Notes under the pieces: generated by a model
What the model was told of the DNA's origin: nothing
The model's input: only the letters and a program-made list of their open reading frames with translations
The model's database searches: none
Shown: one piece after another, positions 10,753-24,701 of the stretch
Numbering within the stretch: the first letter of the stretch is position 1
Layout of the letters: each line of letters opens with the position of its first letter
Made by a program: the position numbers and the translations under genes
DNA from: Gonapodya sp. JEL0774
Lineage: Eukaryota; Monoblepharomycota; Monoblepharidomycetes; Monoblepharidales; Gonapodyaceae
DNA length: 64,000 nt
Reading direction: 5' to 3'
NCBI GenBank assembly: GCA_027604505.1
Contig: JADIIX010000053.1
Span: forward strand, 1 to 64,000

Positions 10753-13708
10753 ATGCCCCAGCCGTACCATCAGAACCTCGAATCAACGCCCTTACTCTCC
10801 CCTTCTGCTTTGGAATCGGGGAGTGCCTGGATCGGTCCTCAGAGGACCTCTTCAAAACCACTGAAGCTATCGCGCCGCCAGCGGCCCATCAGGCAATCAA
10901 AACGTACAGTACGGACTCTTCTCCACATGATTCTACCTTTTTTGGTCCTGATGATCGCAAAAGGAGTAGAATCAGTGGAAGGTGGCACTAGGAGTGCACA
11001 ATATCGAGAACCTCAGACCAGTACCGATGCAGGCCGGATCCCCATACGGTACCGAATACAAATAGTGGAGAAATACCTGATCATGGCTGATGGGGTGGGA
11101 TTGAGTGCGAGGATCGCCGTGCCGGTAGTGGACAGGAGGAGAGGCGGGGAAGGGATGATAGTTGTACCTGCACTGTTAGATTATAGGCCTTACAGGAAGG
11201 TGAGGTTTATGGCAAGTGAATCTAGGTTTTCTAGCCAGATTTTTTTCCCTGAGCAAAGGACCTCCCTAGGACGATTCCTTCTACATGCCCGACATGCATC
11301 TTCACACGTACTTTGCTCGGCGAGGTTTTATTGTAGCACAAGTTGACATCCGAGGTACTGGTGCCTCTCACGGTCAGCTCATACGAAGGGAATACACCGA
11401 GCAGGAGCTACGTGATGGAGCTGAGGTGATACGCCAACTGTCGTGTCTGGAACTGACATTGGACAAGCCTGGAGGGGGAACTGTGATAGTAAAGGGGAAT
11501 GGAAAGGTGGGAATGTATGGGAAGAGCTGGAGTGCATTCAACTCTGTGATGCTGGCAGCGAAGAAAACGCCTGGACTGGCAGCGGTGAGCGGCTCCCTCT
11601 TCCTGCATGCTTCGGTTTGTAGCTGGAGAAACGACTGTGTGAGCAGATTTATGCACTCCATGGATCACAAGACCTCTTTTACAATGACGTGCATTACATG
11701 GAGTAAGTTTTCCCCATTCCCTAGGTCCCAGGCACCTGACCACCTGATCGTCACCACAGTGGGGCGTTACACTTTGATGAATGGATTCTTTCTATGGATC
11801 ACGAGAATGCTCTTCCTCGATCTCCTGATTATCGTCTTAATACCGAGTGGTTGCAAGAACGGTTCGAACAACCTCCATGGACAATGCTATATCTCCGCCA
11901 TCAGTCTGATGGTCCTTTCTTTGAACACAACTCTGTGATGCTCAACTACTCTCAAATCGATGTACCGCTGTATCTCAACAGTGGACTGTACGACGGATAT
12001 AGGGACTATGCTGCTAGGATATACGAAGGTGTGCGGGACGCGAAGACACGGGCCGGGAAAACGCCCCAGGAGATGAAAATGGTGTTGGGGCCCTGGAATC
12101 ATGCGTGGCCACAGGATGGTCCTATTGGGCCGCGATATTCTGGAGCGGACGAGGCAGTGAGGTGGTTCGATCGACATATGAAGACGGATGCAGGTGACGG
12201 CGATATCGATGGTCCAGGTCCTGTGACCATGTACATCAGGGACGCAGTGCCACCGGGCAGAAAGCACGTGAGCTCAGTTTGAAAATTCTTTCCACATCTG
12301 ATCTCACAGGCCGCTTGAGACCAGTTGAATATTCCGGGGCGCTGGTTTACCACCTCCTGGCCGATTCCTCAAACTCGTAACGCAGTTTACCATATTTTGC
12401 CTTCTTCTTCTTCCAATTCGACTTCCTCGGGTTCTCTCATATTAAATGCGTTGCCGCTTACGAACGTGTCGTACGTCTATAAATTGTCCTACAAACCTTC
12501 CAGTGGAACGGAAATGGGAACTTGGTTTGGCGAGCCGCTTCCAGACATGCGCTCGTATGATGGCGTCTCTATCGTATTTGACTCTGAAGTCATACTGGAT
12601 GATTTTGCAATCGCTGGGTTTCCCAAGGTGTCGATCTTGGTATCTGCGGAAGCGCCATTGGCTCACTGGGTTGTCCGATTGGAAGATGTGTGGCCTGATG
12701 GTCACGTCTCGCATGTCACTGGTGCCTTGAGAAATGGTGCTTATAGAAACGGGAGACAGAAACCTGAGGCGATCAAGATTGGCGAGTGGTTCAAGATGGA
12801 AATGGATCTGCACCTGACGACATGGACATTTCGAGCCGGGCACCGCGTGCGCTTGGCTGTGTCAAATGCAGTGTTCCGGATGGCATGGCCCACGCCTTTC
12901 GAGATGCGAACTTCGCTAATGGCTGGGGCGCAGTCCTCCCTCCGATTGCCGGTCATATCCATTCCGGCAAACCACATTCCAGCACGCTTTGTCAACGTCA
13001 AAGCAAAAGAAGATCGTGAAGACAAAGAGATCAGAAGACGAGATGGTATGACTGTGATAAGGTACAGCTGTGTGTTCATGCCCATGCATTGCATGGTGCG
13101 CGGAAGACTAACTTTGATCATCTCCTTTTGTTCTCAGGGGAGACTACCATCAAGCACTCGAGCAAGAGGCTAGTAACACCTCAGTGTTTTGGTCTGGAAA
13201 CCACTTTGGTCTGCTCCGTGGCTCTCTGTACGGCGCCCAACTTGCCCAAGTTTTCGATGTAGACGACAACAATCCGGCACAATCACGGTGGCTAGGCTTT
13301 GGGAGGCAAGTTTTCATTTTTGGTGGCAACACAATCAAAATGAGGAGTGCGGCCAAAGAGGTCAGGTCACTTTTCGCGTGCGAAACGGAACGGAACTCCC
13401 GAAGAAGATTTGGATCTGTTCGAGTGCAAGGTACGAATGATGCGGCTCTTGAGGATCTGAGTTCTTGTCACGTTCGATCTGGAGAGGGCCGACGGCGCTC
13501 CTATCAACTGCGTGATTTCGCTCCCTTGACGGAAGAGCTTGCTGGTTTGAATTTGAATGAGTCGAGATGGCTGGAGTTGCGAACTCGTTTGCAGGTGACT
13601 TCGGATGGACAGCGATTTATGTCAGAACTCCAGAGGGAGATGTACGAGAATGGGACGCTGGTGGCAAGTCGGCACTTTCAGGATGTCGTTCAAAGGGACC
13701 ATCATTGA
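10753..13708 (+). CDS. Membrane-anchored CocE/NonD-family alpha/beta hydrolase
   Basis: Six exons (10753-11199, 11270-11584, 11647-11702, 11760-12267, 12325-13061, 13138-13708) encode 877 residues in phase. A basic N-terminus is followed by one hydrophobic segment at about residues 53-73, so this is probably a type II membrane protein with the enzyme outside or in the lumen. The hydrolase part begins near residue 110. It has YRPYRKDDSF, then VDIRGTGASHG. The nucleophile elbow is GKSWSAFN, with Ser at about 235. LYDGYRDY may carry the acid, and LGPWNHAWP supplies the catalytic His. The C-terminal half is the jelly-roll expected of CocE/GAA peptidase-like enzymes (Xaa-Pro dipeptidyl-peptidase fold). 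Family members hydrolyse esters or Xaa-Pro peptides, and the substrate cannot be read from sequence. Confidence 0.85.
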
Positions 13709-13916
13709 CGTTATGATCCCAACATGGTTTCTTGTGCGGCACTCACGTACTGAATGCTATTATTTATTTGTCAGATTTCACTCTGAGCATTACGTTACAG
13801 TTTGTGCCTTTACTATATTAATTATTGCTTGTTATGCGAGGGGGTTCGAGATGATTTCGTGGGTTGTGGTGCACCGCGCCCAATTCTCCCCGTGACAGTC
13901 AATTGCTGCATGAGCC

Positions 13917-15398
13917 ATGATTCTCCTTGAATATGCGAACCGGATCATAATTGAAACATTGGTTGAGAAATTCAGGTTCGTTTCTCGACATCGGGCCTCA
14001 ATTCGACGTTGCCGCGAATCGTTAATCTTCGAATGCCCACATCACTCGGTTGTTCACGTACATCATTTTCTTTTTCTCCTGAAATATGAACTTTCTGCGC
14101 ACTAAACGATCAATCACGGTTTCCAGCACCCCTTCCACGACAATCCTGAACATCGCCGACTTCGATGGAGTCGGATACCGCCTAACCACTCCAGAATCCA
14201 AAACCCAGATGTTAATTTCCATGCGCATGCCGTGTTTTCCGGAGCTTATCCAGTATGGAGCAATGGACGTACTCAGGCGCGAATACGGGGTAATGCTGGC
14301 GGACTTACCTGAACCGGGGTATGAGGTCACTCTGAAGTTGGATCTCGAGAAGGTACCACAAGATTACAGTGAGTGATTTTCAGTGGAGTTACTGTAGTTC
14401 TCTCGTCTGCGGAGTGTTTGTCTCACGAGATGTGTCTTTGTGCATCCATTTGCTGCAAGGTGAAAGCCAGGCGCTTATTCGAAAAATTGCGATGCTCAAA
14501 CGGAATGCTCTAGCGGCACCCTTTGAGCGAGCGTTTGACGCCCAAATGGATGGTCGGGAGACCCCTCTCATGGCTGTACACTATCGCGATACGGAGGTGT
14601 TCTACGTGAAAGCCGGAACGGACCGGGTCACAGTGATCTTTTCTACTGAGTTCAAGGAGGAACAGGACAAAATATTTGGCAAAGTCTTTCTACAGGTGGG
14701 TTGAATGTGATGCCACGTGGAAGTAATCAATATTTGGTGCCACGAACTCAACAATCGATGGTCAGGAATTCGTTGACGCTCGGCGACTACCTCAGATTCA
14801 AAATGCCCCACAAGTACTCTATACGAACCGAGATCCGCCTCTCGAACTTCGTGGCCAGCCGGGTCTAAAGGACTCCGATAATATTGGCTACGTCACCTTC
14901 GGTGCGCCTCTCATGCATGGTGTCTGGGCTATTTCACTGGGTTCTGACTTCCTCTTTGTTGTCTCTATCCAAACTCTGCCGTGTTTTCACTCGCGAAGTC
15001 CTCTTTCCACGCCACTTTACAAAGGAGAAGCGGGAAGATACCATCTCAAAGATTCAGCTTTTCCGAGATTACCTTCACTATCACATCAAATGCTCAAAAT
15101 CTTACATGCACTCTAGGATGAGAGCACGTGTTGCAGAAGTAAGTTTAATTCATTGCGTCATGACCAAATCTTCACAAACGATTTCCTTTGCATTTGTCTG
15201 TCGAAATCTTGAAATATCGCAGTTCTTGAAAGTATTGAACCGTGCTAAACCGGAACCGATTAATGTGGAGAAGAAGACAATTGCGTGAGTGTTCGAACTT
15301 CGTTCTTCTGGAGTATTCTCCAAGTATTGCTTCAACATCTCTTTTATGGACACTCTCTTCTTTCAATATGCAGTGGAAAGACATTCAAACGTTCATAG
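13917..15398 (+). CDS. ARPC2: Arp2/3 complex subunit 2 (p34-Arc)
   Basis: Seven exons (13917-13975, 14127-14368, 14460-14695, 14766-14901, 14999-15138, 15223-15284, 15374-15398) close in phase to 299 residues, one fewer than human ARPC2. The start [15 protein letters not shown] matches the conserved N-terminus, followed by [30 protein letters not shown] and [57 protein letters not shown] and the C-terminal GKTFKRS complete the match. With ARPC4 this subunit forms the core of Arp2/3, which nucleates branched actin in the cytoplasm. The first coding exon is 59 nt and the last only 25 nt. Confidence 0.97.
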
Positions 15399-16907
<1,509 letters not shown>

Positions 16908-17266
16908 ACAGTGGGACTGGGAAGGGATGGAGATGGGTATACGTTCATATGTGTTAGTGTGCCGTGTGGGATGGGTACGGTGGCAGTCCGGGCGTGCGGC
17001 TGGGCTGGAGCAACTTACGAAGGGAGGGAAGTGAACAAACGTTGGCAATCATTATCGAGTATATGGAGGGTGTCAACGTTTCTTCTCTGCAACTGCCCGC
17101 TGGCATGTCTAGAAGCCCCCCTTTCATTTTTTCCTGTAATACACCACAATTTAAAGTGCTTCCTATGCAAGTTTGTGTGAATTCTGAGTTCTGATCTGAA
17201 GGATTTTATATTTTGTATTCGATTTCACATCTCCAATATTACTTCTGGACTCGTTTTCAATACCAT
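16908..17266. other. ARF1 3' flank / BUB3 5' flank
   Basis: No gene is visible in these 359 bases. They must contain the ARF1 3' UTR and poly(A) site and the BUB3 promoter, since both genes run on the plus strand. Confidence 0.4.
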
Positions 17267-18820
17267 ATGGCCGCAGAATTCGAACTCTCCGAGCCACCTT
17301 CGGACGGGATCTCCGCCGTGGTATTCTCCCCTACAGATCCGGCATTGTTGCTCTCCGCGAGCTGGGACAAGGTGGTGTGAGATTACAGTAAATGTTGGTT
17401 TTCCTGTTTTCTTGCTGACTGAATCTTGATTCCTTCTCAATGCGTCCTCTCTTCCTGCCGCGTCCTCTCTTCGTTTTCCGTTTTGCCTTTCTGCAATCGT
17501 TTCATCTTCACTCTCACTCACTCCTAGAGTGTCCGCTTGCATGATGTCAATTCCAACGTGCTTCGTCAAAGATACCCACATAAAGCTGCTGTTCTTGATG
17601 TGTGCTTTGGGGAAGAAGGACATGCGATCAGTGGGGGTTTGGATAAGAGAGTGAAGTTGTAAGTTCAAAAACTGTTTGGGCGAGCACGATTGTCATCGCT
17701 GGCGACATAAACACGGGTTGTTTTGAATTTGTTCGTCTACGAAGGATTGATTTAAATACTGGAAGTGAAACTGTGCTGGGAAAGCACGAGGATGTGGTGC
17801 GAAACGTGGTGTATGACCCGGAAACGAGTGAGCATAGCTTTCAGTCCACCCCAAATTCTCGATGTGTCCCTTATCACTGTCTTCGATAATTCAAGAACTC
17901 GTCATTACGGGTTCCTGGGACAAGACCATTCGCCAATGGGACGCCCGCCAACCGTCCCTCCAGCCGGTTGGCGTTCAGGAGCAGCCGGACAAGGTTTATG
18001 CACTTGACATCACCCCACACGGCCACAAACTGGTAGTGGCCATGGCTAACCGTACGGTGTACGTGTACGACACGAGAAATTATCAGGAGACATTTCAAAA
18101 GCGCGAATCGAGCTTGAAGTTTATGACACGGGCGGTCAAGTGCATGCCGAATGGACAAGGTGGGTGGACTACAGGCGGACTTGTAGATGGTCTGACCTAT
18201 TTTTGAAGACACTTTGAGGAAATTCAGTTAATGCTTGCACGACTTCCACATGCAGGTTATGCCTCGTCCTCCACAGAAGGTCGTATCGCCGTGGAATTCT
18301 TCGATCCATCAGACGAGGCACAGTCGAAAAAGTACGCGTTCAAATGCCACCGCCAAACTTTAGATGGCGCGGAGCACGTTTATCCGGTGCATGCCTTGGC
18401 GTTTCATCCGAGGTCAGTTTGAATGAACGAACCTCACGACATTCATGAGAGATCTAAGTTGCAGTTCCCACCCTTCCTTGATTCCTTCAGCTATGGTACC
18501 TTCGCATCGGGTGGTGGCGACGGAATCGTTAACGTGTGGGACGGTTACAACAAAAAGCGCATCCGGCAGTTCCCACGGTACCCAACGAGCGTTTCCTCCC
18601 TTTCATTTTCATCAGATGGACGACAATTAGCTATTGCAAGTTCGTACACTTGGGAGGAACTGGAAAAGGAGTGAGTTGTTGCTTCTGGCGCATTTCCCTT
18701 TTGGTGGTACCTTGTATTCTCATCTTTGTTTACACTTCTGGTAGCGCCCCGGCAGACTCAATTTACATACGAACGATGGCGGACACTGAAGTGAGACCGA
18801 AGATATTAGTATCTGCATAA
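17267..18820 (+). CDS. BUB3: Spindle-checkpoint WD40 protein Bub3
   Basis: Seven exons (17267-17371, 17528-17658, 17745-17827, 17896-18159, 18256-18412, 18491-18670, 18745-18820) encode 331 residues in phase, matching animal Bub3 closely in length. Hallmarks in order are [93 protein letters not shown] and [19 protein letters not shown]. The last blades end in [10 protein letters not shown] and [11 protein letters not shown]. The seven-bladed propeller binds the GLEBS motifs of Bub1/BubR1 and links the checkpoint to kinetochores. The donor of intron 1 is ambiguous: GTGGTG after AAG, or GTGTGAG three bases later. Confidence 0.95.
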
Positions 18821-18950
18821 TGTACAATAATAATGTGAAAACGGGAGAATAAGTCTGTGGTCAGTGATCGGAGCCTCATCTTCGCTCGTTTCACCGCCAT
18901 CGCTAACTGACACTTCGCGACCTTCGTTTTTGTCACCGCACTACCTTCTG

Positions 18951-20252
18951 ATGTCCCATGCTGCAAAAGCGTACTCTGCATGGCTTGCCAGGAGTCCTTA
19001 TCTTGCAAATTCGTTGACGGCGGCTTGTGAGTCAAAGCCAAACGATTGGATGAGTTTCATTTTACACTTCTCTCGTCGGTATCTGGGACAACAAGCTCTC
19101 TGGCTTGTTGGTGACATAATAGCCCAGAAGATTAGCCCCACCGAAATCCAAAATGGAGCAAACGCTACTGCTTTGGAGAACGTTTCAAATGTTTCAAGCC
19201 GCACTTCCGAACCGTCACATAAACTTTCAAACATTTTCGGTTTTGACTCTCGACGAAATCTTCCGCCATTGGCAGTTGGACTGGTGCCGAGTGAACGCAA
19301 ATGGTTGAAAGAAGCTTGGCGCTATTACATGGACGGAAACCCAGTCAATTGGAAGCGTGTCGGAGTAATGGTGGGATTCGGATTTTGCTTTGCTGGTACG
19401 TGGTATTGCATCTGTATTCTTGTCCACGGAGAGACGACTGTTGTGTTCTTCTTCACTCAGGGCCAGCATACACGTAAGATTACTGAGAGTACACACAACA
19501 CACCAACTTTTCATAGGAGAAACCCCCTTTTTGTATAATTACAGATTCTGGTATAAAACTCTCGACGTGCAGGTCAAAGCACTTGTCGCCCGGATCTCGG
19601 GACTTGCAACTTCTTCAGAAAGGTCACAAATATGGACTATGGCGGGAATCAAAACAGCGTCTGACTTAATTATCTTTGGTGGGTGGTCCGTATGTGAAAC
19701 GGGGTCCCCGCAGATACCTTTCGAAGTTCCATGTTGTGTGTGCAAATTAGATCCTATCTATCTCCCACTTTTCTTCGTATCCACAAACCTTGTGTCTGGC
19801 TGTTCACTTGATGAAGCGGGCCAGAAACTAAAGAGAGACTTTGCTGGAACATATGTCGTGGATGTTGCGGTTTGGGCTCCGATTCAAGTGAGTCGGGAGA
19901 ACCAAGTGCGGTGCACAGAGTATGGACAGTGAATGCGCATTCCAACGTATTTTCCAGCTTGCAAACTTCAGGTGGGCTTCTCGAGGTCCAATTTTCGAGG
20001 CGAGTAGTTCAAGCTTCTGTCGATATTTGCTTCTGCAATAGATTCCTTCCAGTAATCTACCAGCCTCTTCTTGTTAACTCTGTCAACATACTTTGGAATG
20101 CCTACTTAAGGTGAGGTCACTCCAGATTCTGCAACGTTCTTGCCCCTTTGCAAAGGTGGTATCTCACCTTTCTATTCAGCTCGGTCCAGCACCAAGGACA
20201 CACCGCGGAGACAGAGCAAAATGATATTGGTCAGCTGGGTATCCAACGATGA
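18951..20252 (+). CDS. Mpv17/PMP22-family membrane protein
   Basis: Eight exons close in phase to 271 residues: 18951-19026, 19096-19395, 19461-19473, 19545-19678, 19751-19887, 19958-19971, 20042-20110 and 20180-20252. Two are microexons of 13 and 14 nt. The Mpv17/Sym1/PMP22 family signature is present in pieces: SLWLVGDIIAQK, GPAYTFWYKTLD, the LPLFFVSTNL helix, KLKRDFAGTYVVDVAVWAPIQ, and LANFRFLPVIYQPLLVNSVN followed by ILWNAYL. Family members sit in the inner mitochondrial or peroxisomal membrane and probably act as channels. The 60-residue polar insert after DIIAQKIS and the short hydrophilic tail are unusual. The 14-nt exon encodes the start of the LANFRF motif, which the family requires, so it is unlikely to be an artefact. 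Confidence 0.88.
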
Positions 20253-21154
20253 GAGAGCACTGGCTTGTTTCATCCTCCCACCTTTGATCGGCTTTCCAAG
20301 CACTGGTGGGTTCATTATATTGATATAACGAACACTGATAATTTGGCACACACATCAAACTAAAAGATTAGACGCATTATTGTCGGACACGAAATTGTAG
20401 AACAAAATCTAGACGGAAATCATGAACAGTGTAAGATCACCCGATGCCTGCGTTTTAAAACTTCACGACGTCCATAAGTAGGGTAAGGAGGATCAGAGAT
20501 AACACACGTCGGATCTGACGAGCGGGATCTTCTTCAGCCAAAGAATAATCACCGCCTCTGACTCCCTGCATCATTAGTTCGTGAGAACAGAAATTGTCTT
20601 TATGAATTTTTGAGAAAAGTTTCAAGCGTACAAATGTGCGAACGACTGAACAAATGTCGAGGGACGTTTTATCATCTTTGGTGTTGGGCTTGGTGGTCGG
20701 GCCCAATCTCCTCAAGCTCTCCTCTTACAAGGACGCCGTCTACCGCAGACGCACTACACGGACGGACTTCCAAGGCACAACTCCTTTGACACGTTTTGCA
20801 TTCTGAAGCCCAGTTAAAGAGAAAGTGGGACCTGAGAGAACGCCCGCTCTTAAAATCCGCTTCCAACTTCAAGCAGCACCCACCGGTCAGCACTAGCTGA
20901 GCATCAAGAGACAAACGTCACTTTGTCAAGGCTTTCTGCTTGATTCGAATATCAGTGACACCTGGCAGGGTTGTGCCTGGTCGCCACGTCGAGTTTGCAA
21001 CTGCAAGAGGGACCTGCGCCTTACCGTCACCAGTGCTCTTCCAGCAGTCAACGGAAGATCTAAAGCTTTCTTCCTCTTTTCGCTCACCTCAAAGGACTCC
21101 TTCTCAGGCCGCGGTTTTATCCCTCAGGAGCCGCTGCAATAGTAGTTACTAAAT
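20253..21154. other. Intergenic, 0.9 kb, upstream of CDC4-like gene
   Basis: No supported gene. Short frames on both strands lack motifs. The stretch probably contains the 3' UTR of the Mpv17-like gene and the promoter and leader of the F-box gene that starts at 21155. Confidence 0.4.
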
Positions 21155-24100
21155 ATGAAGGCGAGCATTGCACGCGAGACAGCTGCTGGGCTCCCTCCCC
21201 CTGGCATAGTTGGCGACGGGAGTGTCGTTGGTAGCGGTTACGCTGCAGTGCAACCTCCGCACGACAAAATCCACACACAACTACAGGGCCGCCCTCAGCC
21301 AGCGCACCAGCTCGCTCATTCTGCTGCGCGTCGTTCAACCTCACTTGCTGTCTCCTCCGGCCCCGTCACTCGGGTTGTAACCCGTGTTGAAACAACCACA
21401 ACGGTCGCCTACCCACCTCTCTTGTTCGACCCACCTCACCCCACTCATTTGGACCCGGGTGTCTATCCTCTTGCAAATACACCTACTCCACCTGCTCTGA
21501 AGCGCTTCTGTTTTGAGGTTGATGGTGTCCCAACGCATTTCAGGGAGGAGGGTGACGGGGCGGACGGCGAAATGGTGAGTTTTGTTGAGGCGCTGAATCC
21601 GTGGCAGGTTTGAGGTTTTCGAAAATCCTTTGCGCCAATACCTCTCTCATACATTCATGACGTTTTCTGTTTTTGGCTTTCTCGGTGACGCCGCTTTGCA
21701 TTCTCTGTCCGTCTTGTCCCCCCACCTCCCACATGGAACTTTGTTCTGGCGAACCCTGGCAGCACTTTCGCCCTTTGACCCCTTCCATCACCTCAACTAC
21801 TACAACCTCCACCACCACAACTTCGACTACTGACCTCGCTCGTAAACGCAAGCAATCAGCCTCACACCACGTTCATGCACCTCCCAATCTCGCAATGTTG
21901 CCCCCTCCTTCCTCCACCTCCATATCTTCAATCCGCCAGGCTACGGCTTCCAATGCTATTCCGCCGACCAAACTCGCTCTTGCGGCCTACCACAACCCGA
22001 GCACACCTCTGACACCCTACCCCGACTCTGCTTCTCTGTCGCTCTCCCTTTCCTTGCCCCCTGCGTCTGGCGGTGCTGGAGTGATTTCCCAGTCGGTTGA
22101 TATAGCAGTTCCGTCCCCCACGCTTCCTAGTCCCAGTCTATCGCCCACAACTGGGCCTGGCGAGGTCGACGGAACTGGCAGGGCAATTGAGGAGGTGGCA
22201 GGGGAGATCTTCCTACCACCCCCTGGAGATATGATGGGTTTTGACGGAGATGTTGGTGAGTTACTGTGAAGTGAATGCATGAACAAGTCCAGAGGGGGCT
22301 CGGGAGTCGGTATTCTAGTTGTTCCGGATTCTTTAGTGGCGATTCGTGGCTTAGTGCGAAGCTACTTTTTGATTCAATTCACTTGTGTGCGCTGTCAATG
22401 CGGGTTAATGTGCTCTGAACCACGACTCGTGCTTTCACATACTACTCCTGTCACCACATGCAGCCCCTCCTGTCCTATCCGACCTTCCCCGAATTGTTCG
22501 TACTTTTTCAGCACTTCCGTCGCCCCTTAAATCGTACCTCCTACTGCACCTCCTCCGAAGATGCCCCGTCCCCACCCTTCAGTTTGTATCTTCCCTTGTC
22601 CTTCCTACGCTCAAAAGAGACTTCTTCAACCTTTTGCCGCTCGAGCTTGCATTCCAAATTGTGGGGTACCTCGATGTTCGTGCTTTGGGGAGGTGCGCCA
22701 GGGTGAGCAAAACATGGAGGAGGGTTGTGGAGGGCGGGGACGCAGAGGTGGCAGTGTGGAAGGCCAGATTGCTGAGGGAGGGATGGCTCAAGGATGATGA
22801 GGTGGAGAGGGAGGCGTTCAAAAGAGGTGGAGTGTTTGGTGGGAAAGGACGGGAGGACGGCAGGAGATCTGGCTTCGACGAAGAAGTCATGAGGGTTGAG
22901 AAGGAGAGAGAGAGAGAAATGAGGGTACGGGCTGCGGAAGAGGCCAGGAGAAGAGCAGGCACGCCACCACCGGAAGATGGGGATATGGATGCAGAAGCAG
23001 TTGGAGGAACGGCTGACTCCATGGCCTTGGATGATCCCATGGGAACCTCGCCGTCATTATCTCCGGCCTCTCCAGCTGGATTTGGAGGCAGCGTTGGAAA
23101 CTTTGGCCGCCCAGGGCAACCACCTTCATCGAGTTCAATGCTTTATCGATCTCTATACCGTCGCCATCACATCACCTCCCGTAATTGGTCTGCTGGACGG
23201 TATAAGCTCCTCTCCTTTCCTGGTCACAACCAAAACGTGGTAACATGCCTCCAATTTGATGGTGACAAGATTGTTTCAGGGTCGGATGATCAGACAATGA
23301 ATGTATATGATGTCCGCACAGGAGCACTGAGGAGGAAGCTTGAGGGTCATGAGGGAGGGGTGTGGGCGCTCCAGTATTTTGGAAATACGCTCGTCAGCGG
23401 TTCGACGGACAGGACTGTGAGGGTTTGGGACTTGGCAACCGGGAAGTGCACGCACGTGTTTGAGGGACACACTAGCACCGTGAGATGTTTGGCGATTGTG
23501 ATGCCACAATTAAATACAGAGACGGGAGAGATGGAGCCGGAGGTACCGGTCATTGTGACCGGTAGCAGGGACTCAACACTCAGGGTCTGGCGGCTTCCTA
23601 ACGTGGACGTGGACCCGCCGTACAATGTACCAGAAGCAGCGGCGACGGCAGCTGGGGGAAGTGCTTCGGGTTCACAAAGCGAGAATCCGTACTTCCTGCA
23701 TGTGCTCTCTGGCCACCTCAACTCAGTCCGTGCCATTGCCGGCGCGGGCAACGTGCTCGTTTCGGGCTCGTACGACGCTACTGTCCGTGTGTGGGATATT
23801 CGTCGTGGAGAAATGGTACACAGGTTGACGGGCCACAGGGAGAAGGTGTACAGTGTGGGATACAGTGCAGAATTACGAAGAGCTGTGAGTGGAAGTATGG
23901 ATGCGACCGTGATGGTATGGGATGTGAGGACTGGCACAAGATTGTTCCAACTGGAAGGTTGGTTGCTGTTGAGCATCAGAAACAGGAAACATCCTAACAT
24001 ACCAATTTTCTGCCGACTCAATTGATCATTTAGGGCACACTTCTCTCGTAGGACTACTTGAGCTCACTCCCAAATATCTTGTCTCCGCCGCTGCTGATTC

Positions 24101-24701
24101 AACTCTCCGCATCTGGAACCCGAACACTGGCGCATGCCTGGCGACTCTTAACGGTCATCAAGCGGCGATAACCTGCTTTCACCACGACCCGCATTTTAAT
24201 CGGATCGTGTCGGGAAGCGATGGTGGGGTGAAAGTATGGGAACTTTGCTCGGATCCAGCGGAGGCAGCCAGACTGGAGCGAGATGGTCAGGCTAGCAATG
24301 GTATGGGAACGGGTGGCTCATCTACCACAGTCACGTACGGGAGATTTTTGAGGGACCTTGTTTCTGGTCCGGAAGTGCACGGAGTGTGGAGGGTGAGGAT
24401 GGACGAAAGGCGGCTAGTTTGTGCCATTCAGAGGGAGCATGCACAAACCTTCTTTGAGGTGTTGGACTTTGGAGATGGTGTTGATGAGGAAGGGGAAGGT
24501 GAGAGGAAAAGTGGTATCGTGGGGGATGGTTATGTGGAATACGTGGATGGCAACAGAGATGTTGGAACTTTCCGGAGCACAGCGGGATCTTCTGGTGGCC
24601 AAAGCGGCCGCCCACTACCAGAGGATCACAGTGATGATGAGGCAATGATGGGGCCGCACCCGCAGAATATGGAAATGGTAGAAGGGGATACCAGTGATTA
24701 A
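21155..24701 (+). CDS. CDC4: F-box/WD40 substrate receptor, Cdc4/Fbw7 class
   Basis: Four exons (21155-21574, 21763-22255, 22464-23957, 24034-24701) encode 1,024 residues in phase. The N-terminus has the fungal Cdc4 block RVVTRVETTTTVAYPPLL and PLANTPTPPALKRFCFEVDG. A Thr/Ser/Pro-rich low-complexity region follows. The dimerisation and F-box part near residues 305-395 reads LLHLLRRCPVPTLQFV and NLLPLELAFQIVGYLDVRAL. An acidic/basic linker leads into WD40 repeats from about 557 to 870, starting GHNQNVVTCLQFDGDKIVSG and including SGSTDRTVRVWD and SGSYDATVRVWD. Cdc4/Fbw7 binds phosphodegrons and delivers cyclins, Sic1-like inhibitors and similar targets to the SCF ubiquitin ligase in the nucleus. 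A glycine- and acid-rich tail follows the propeller. Confidence 0.93.
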
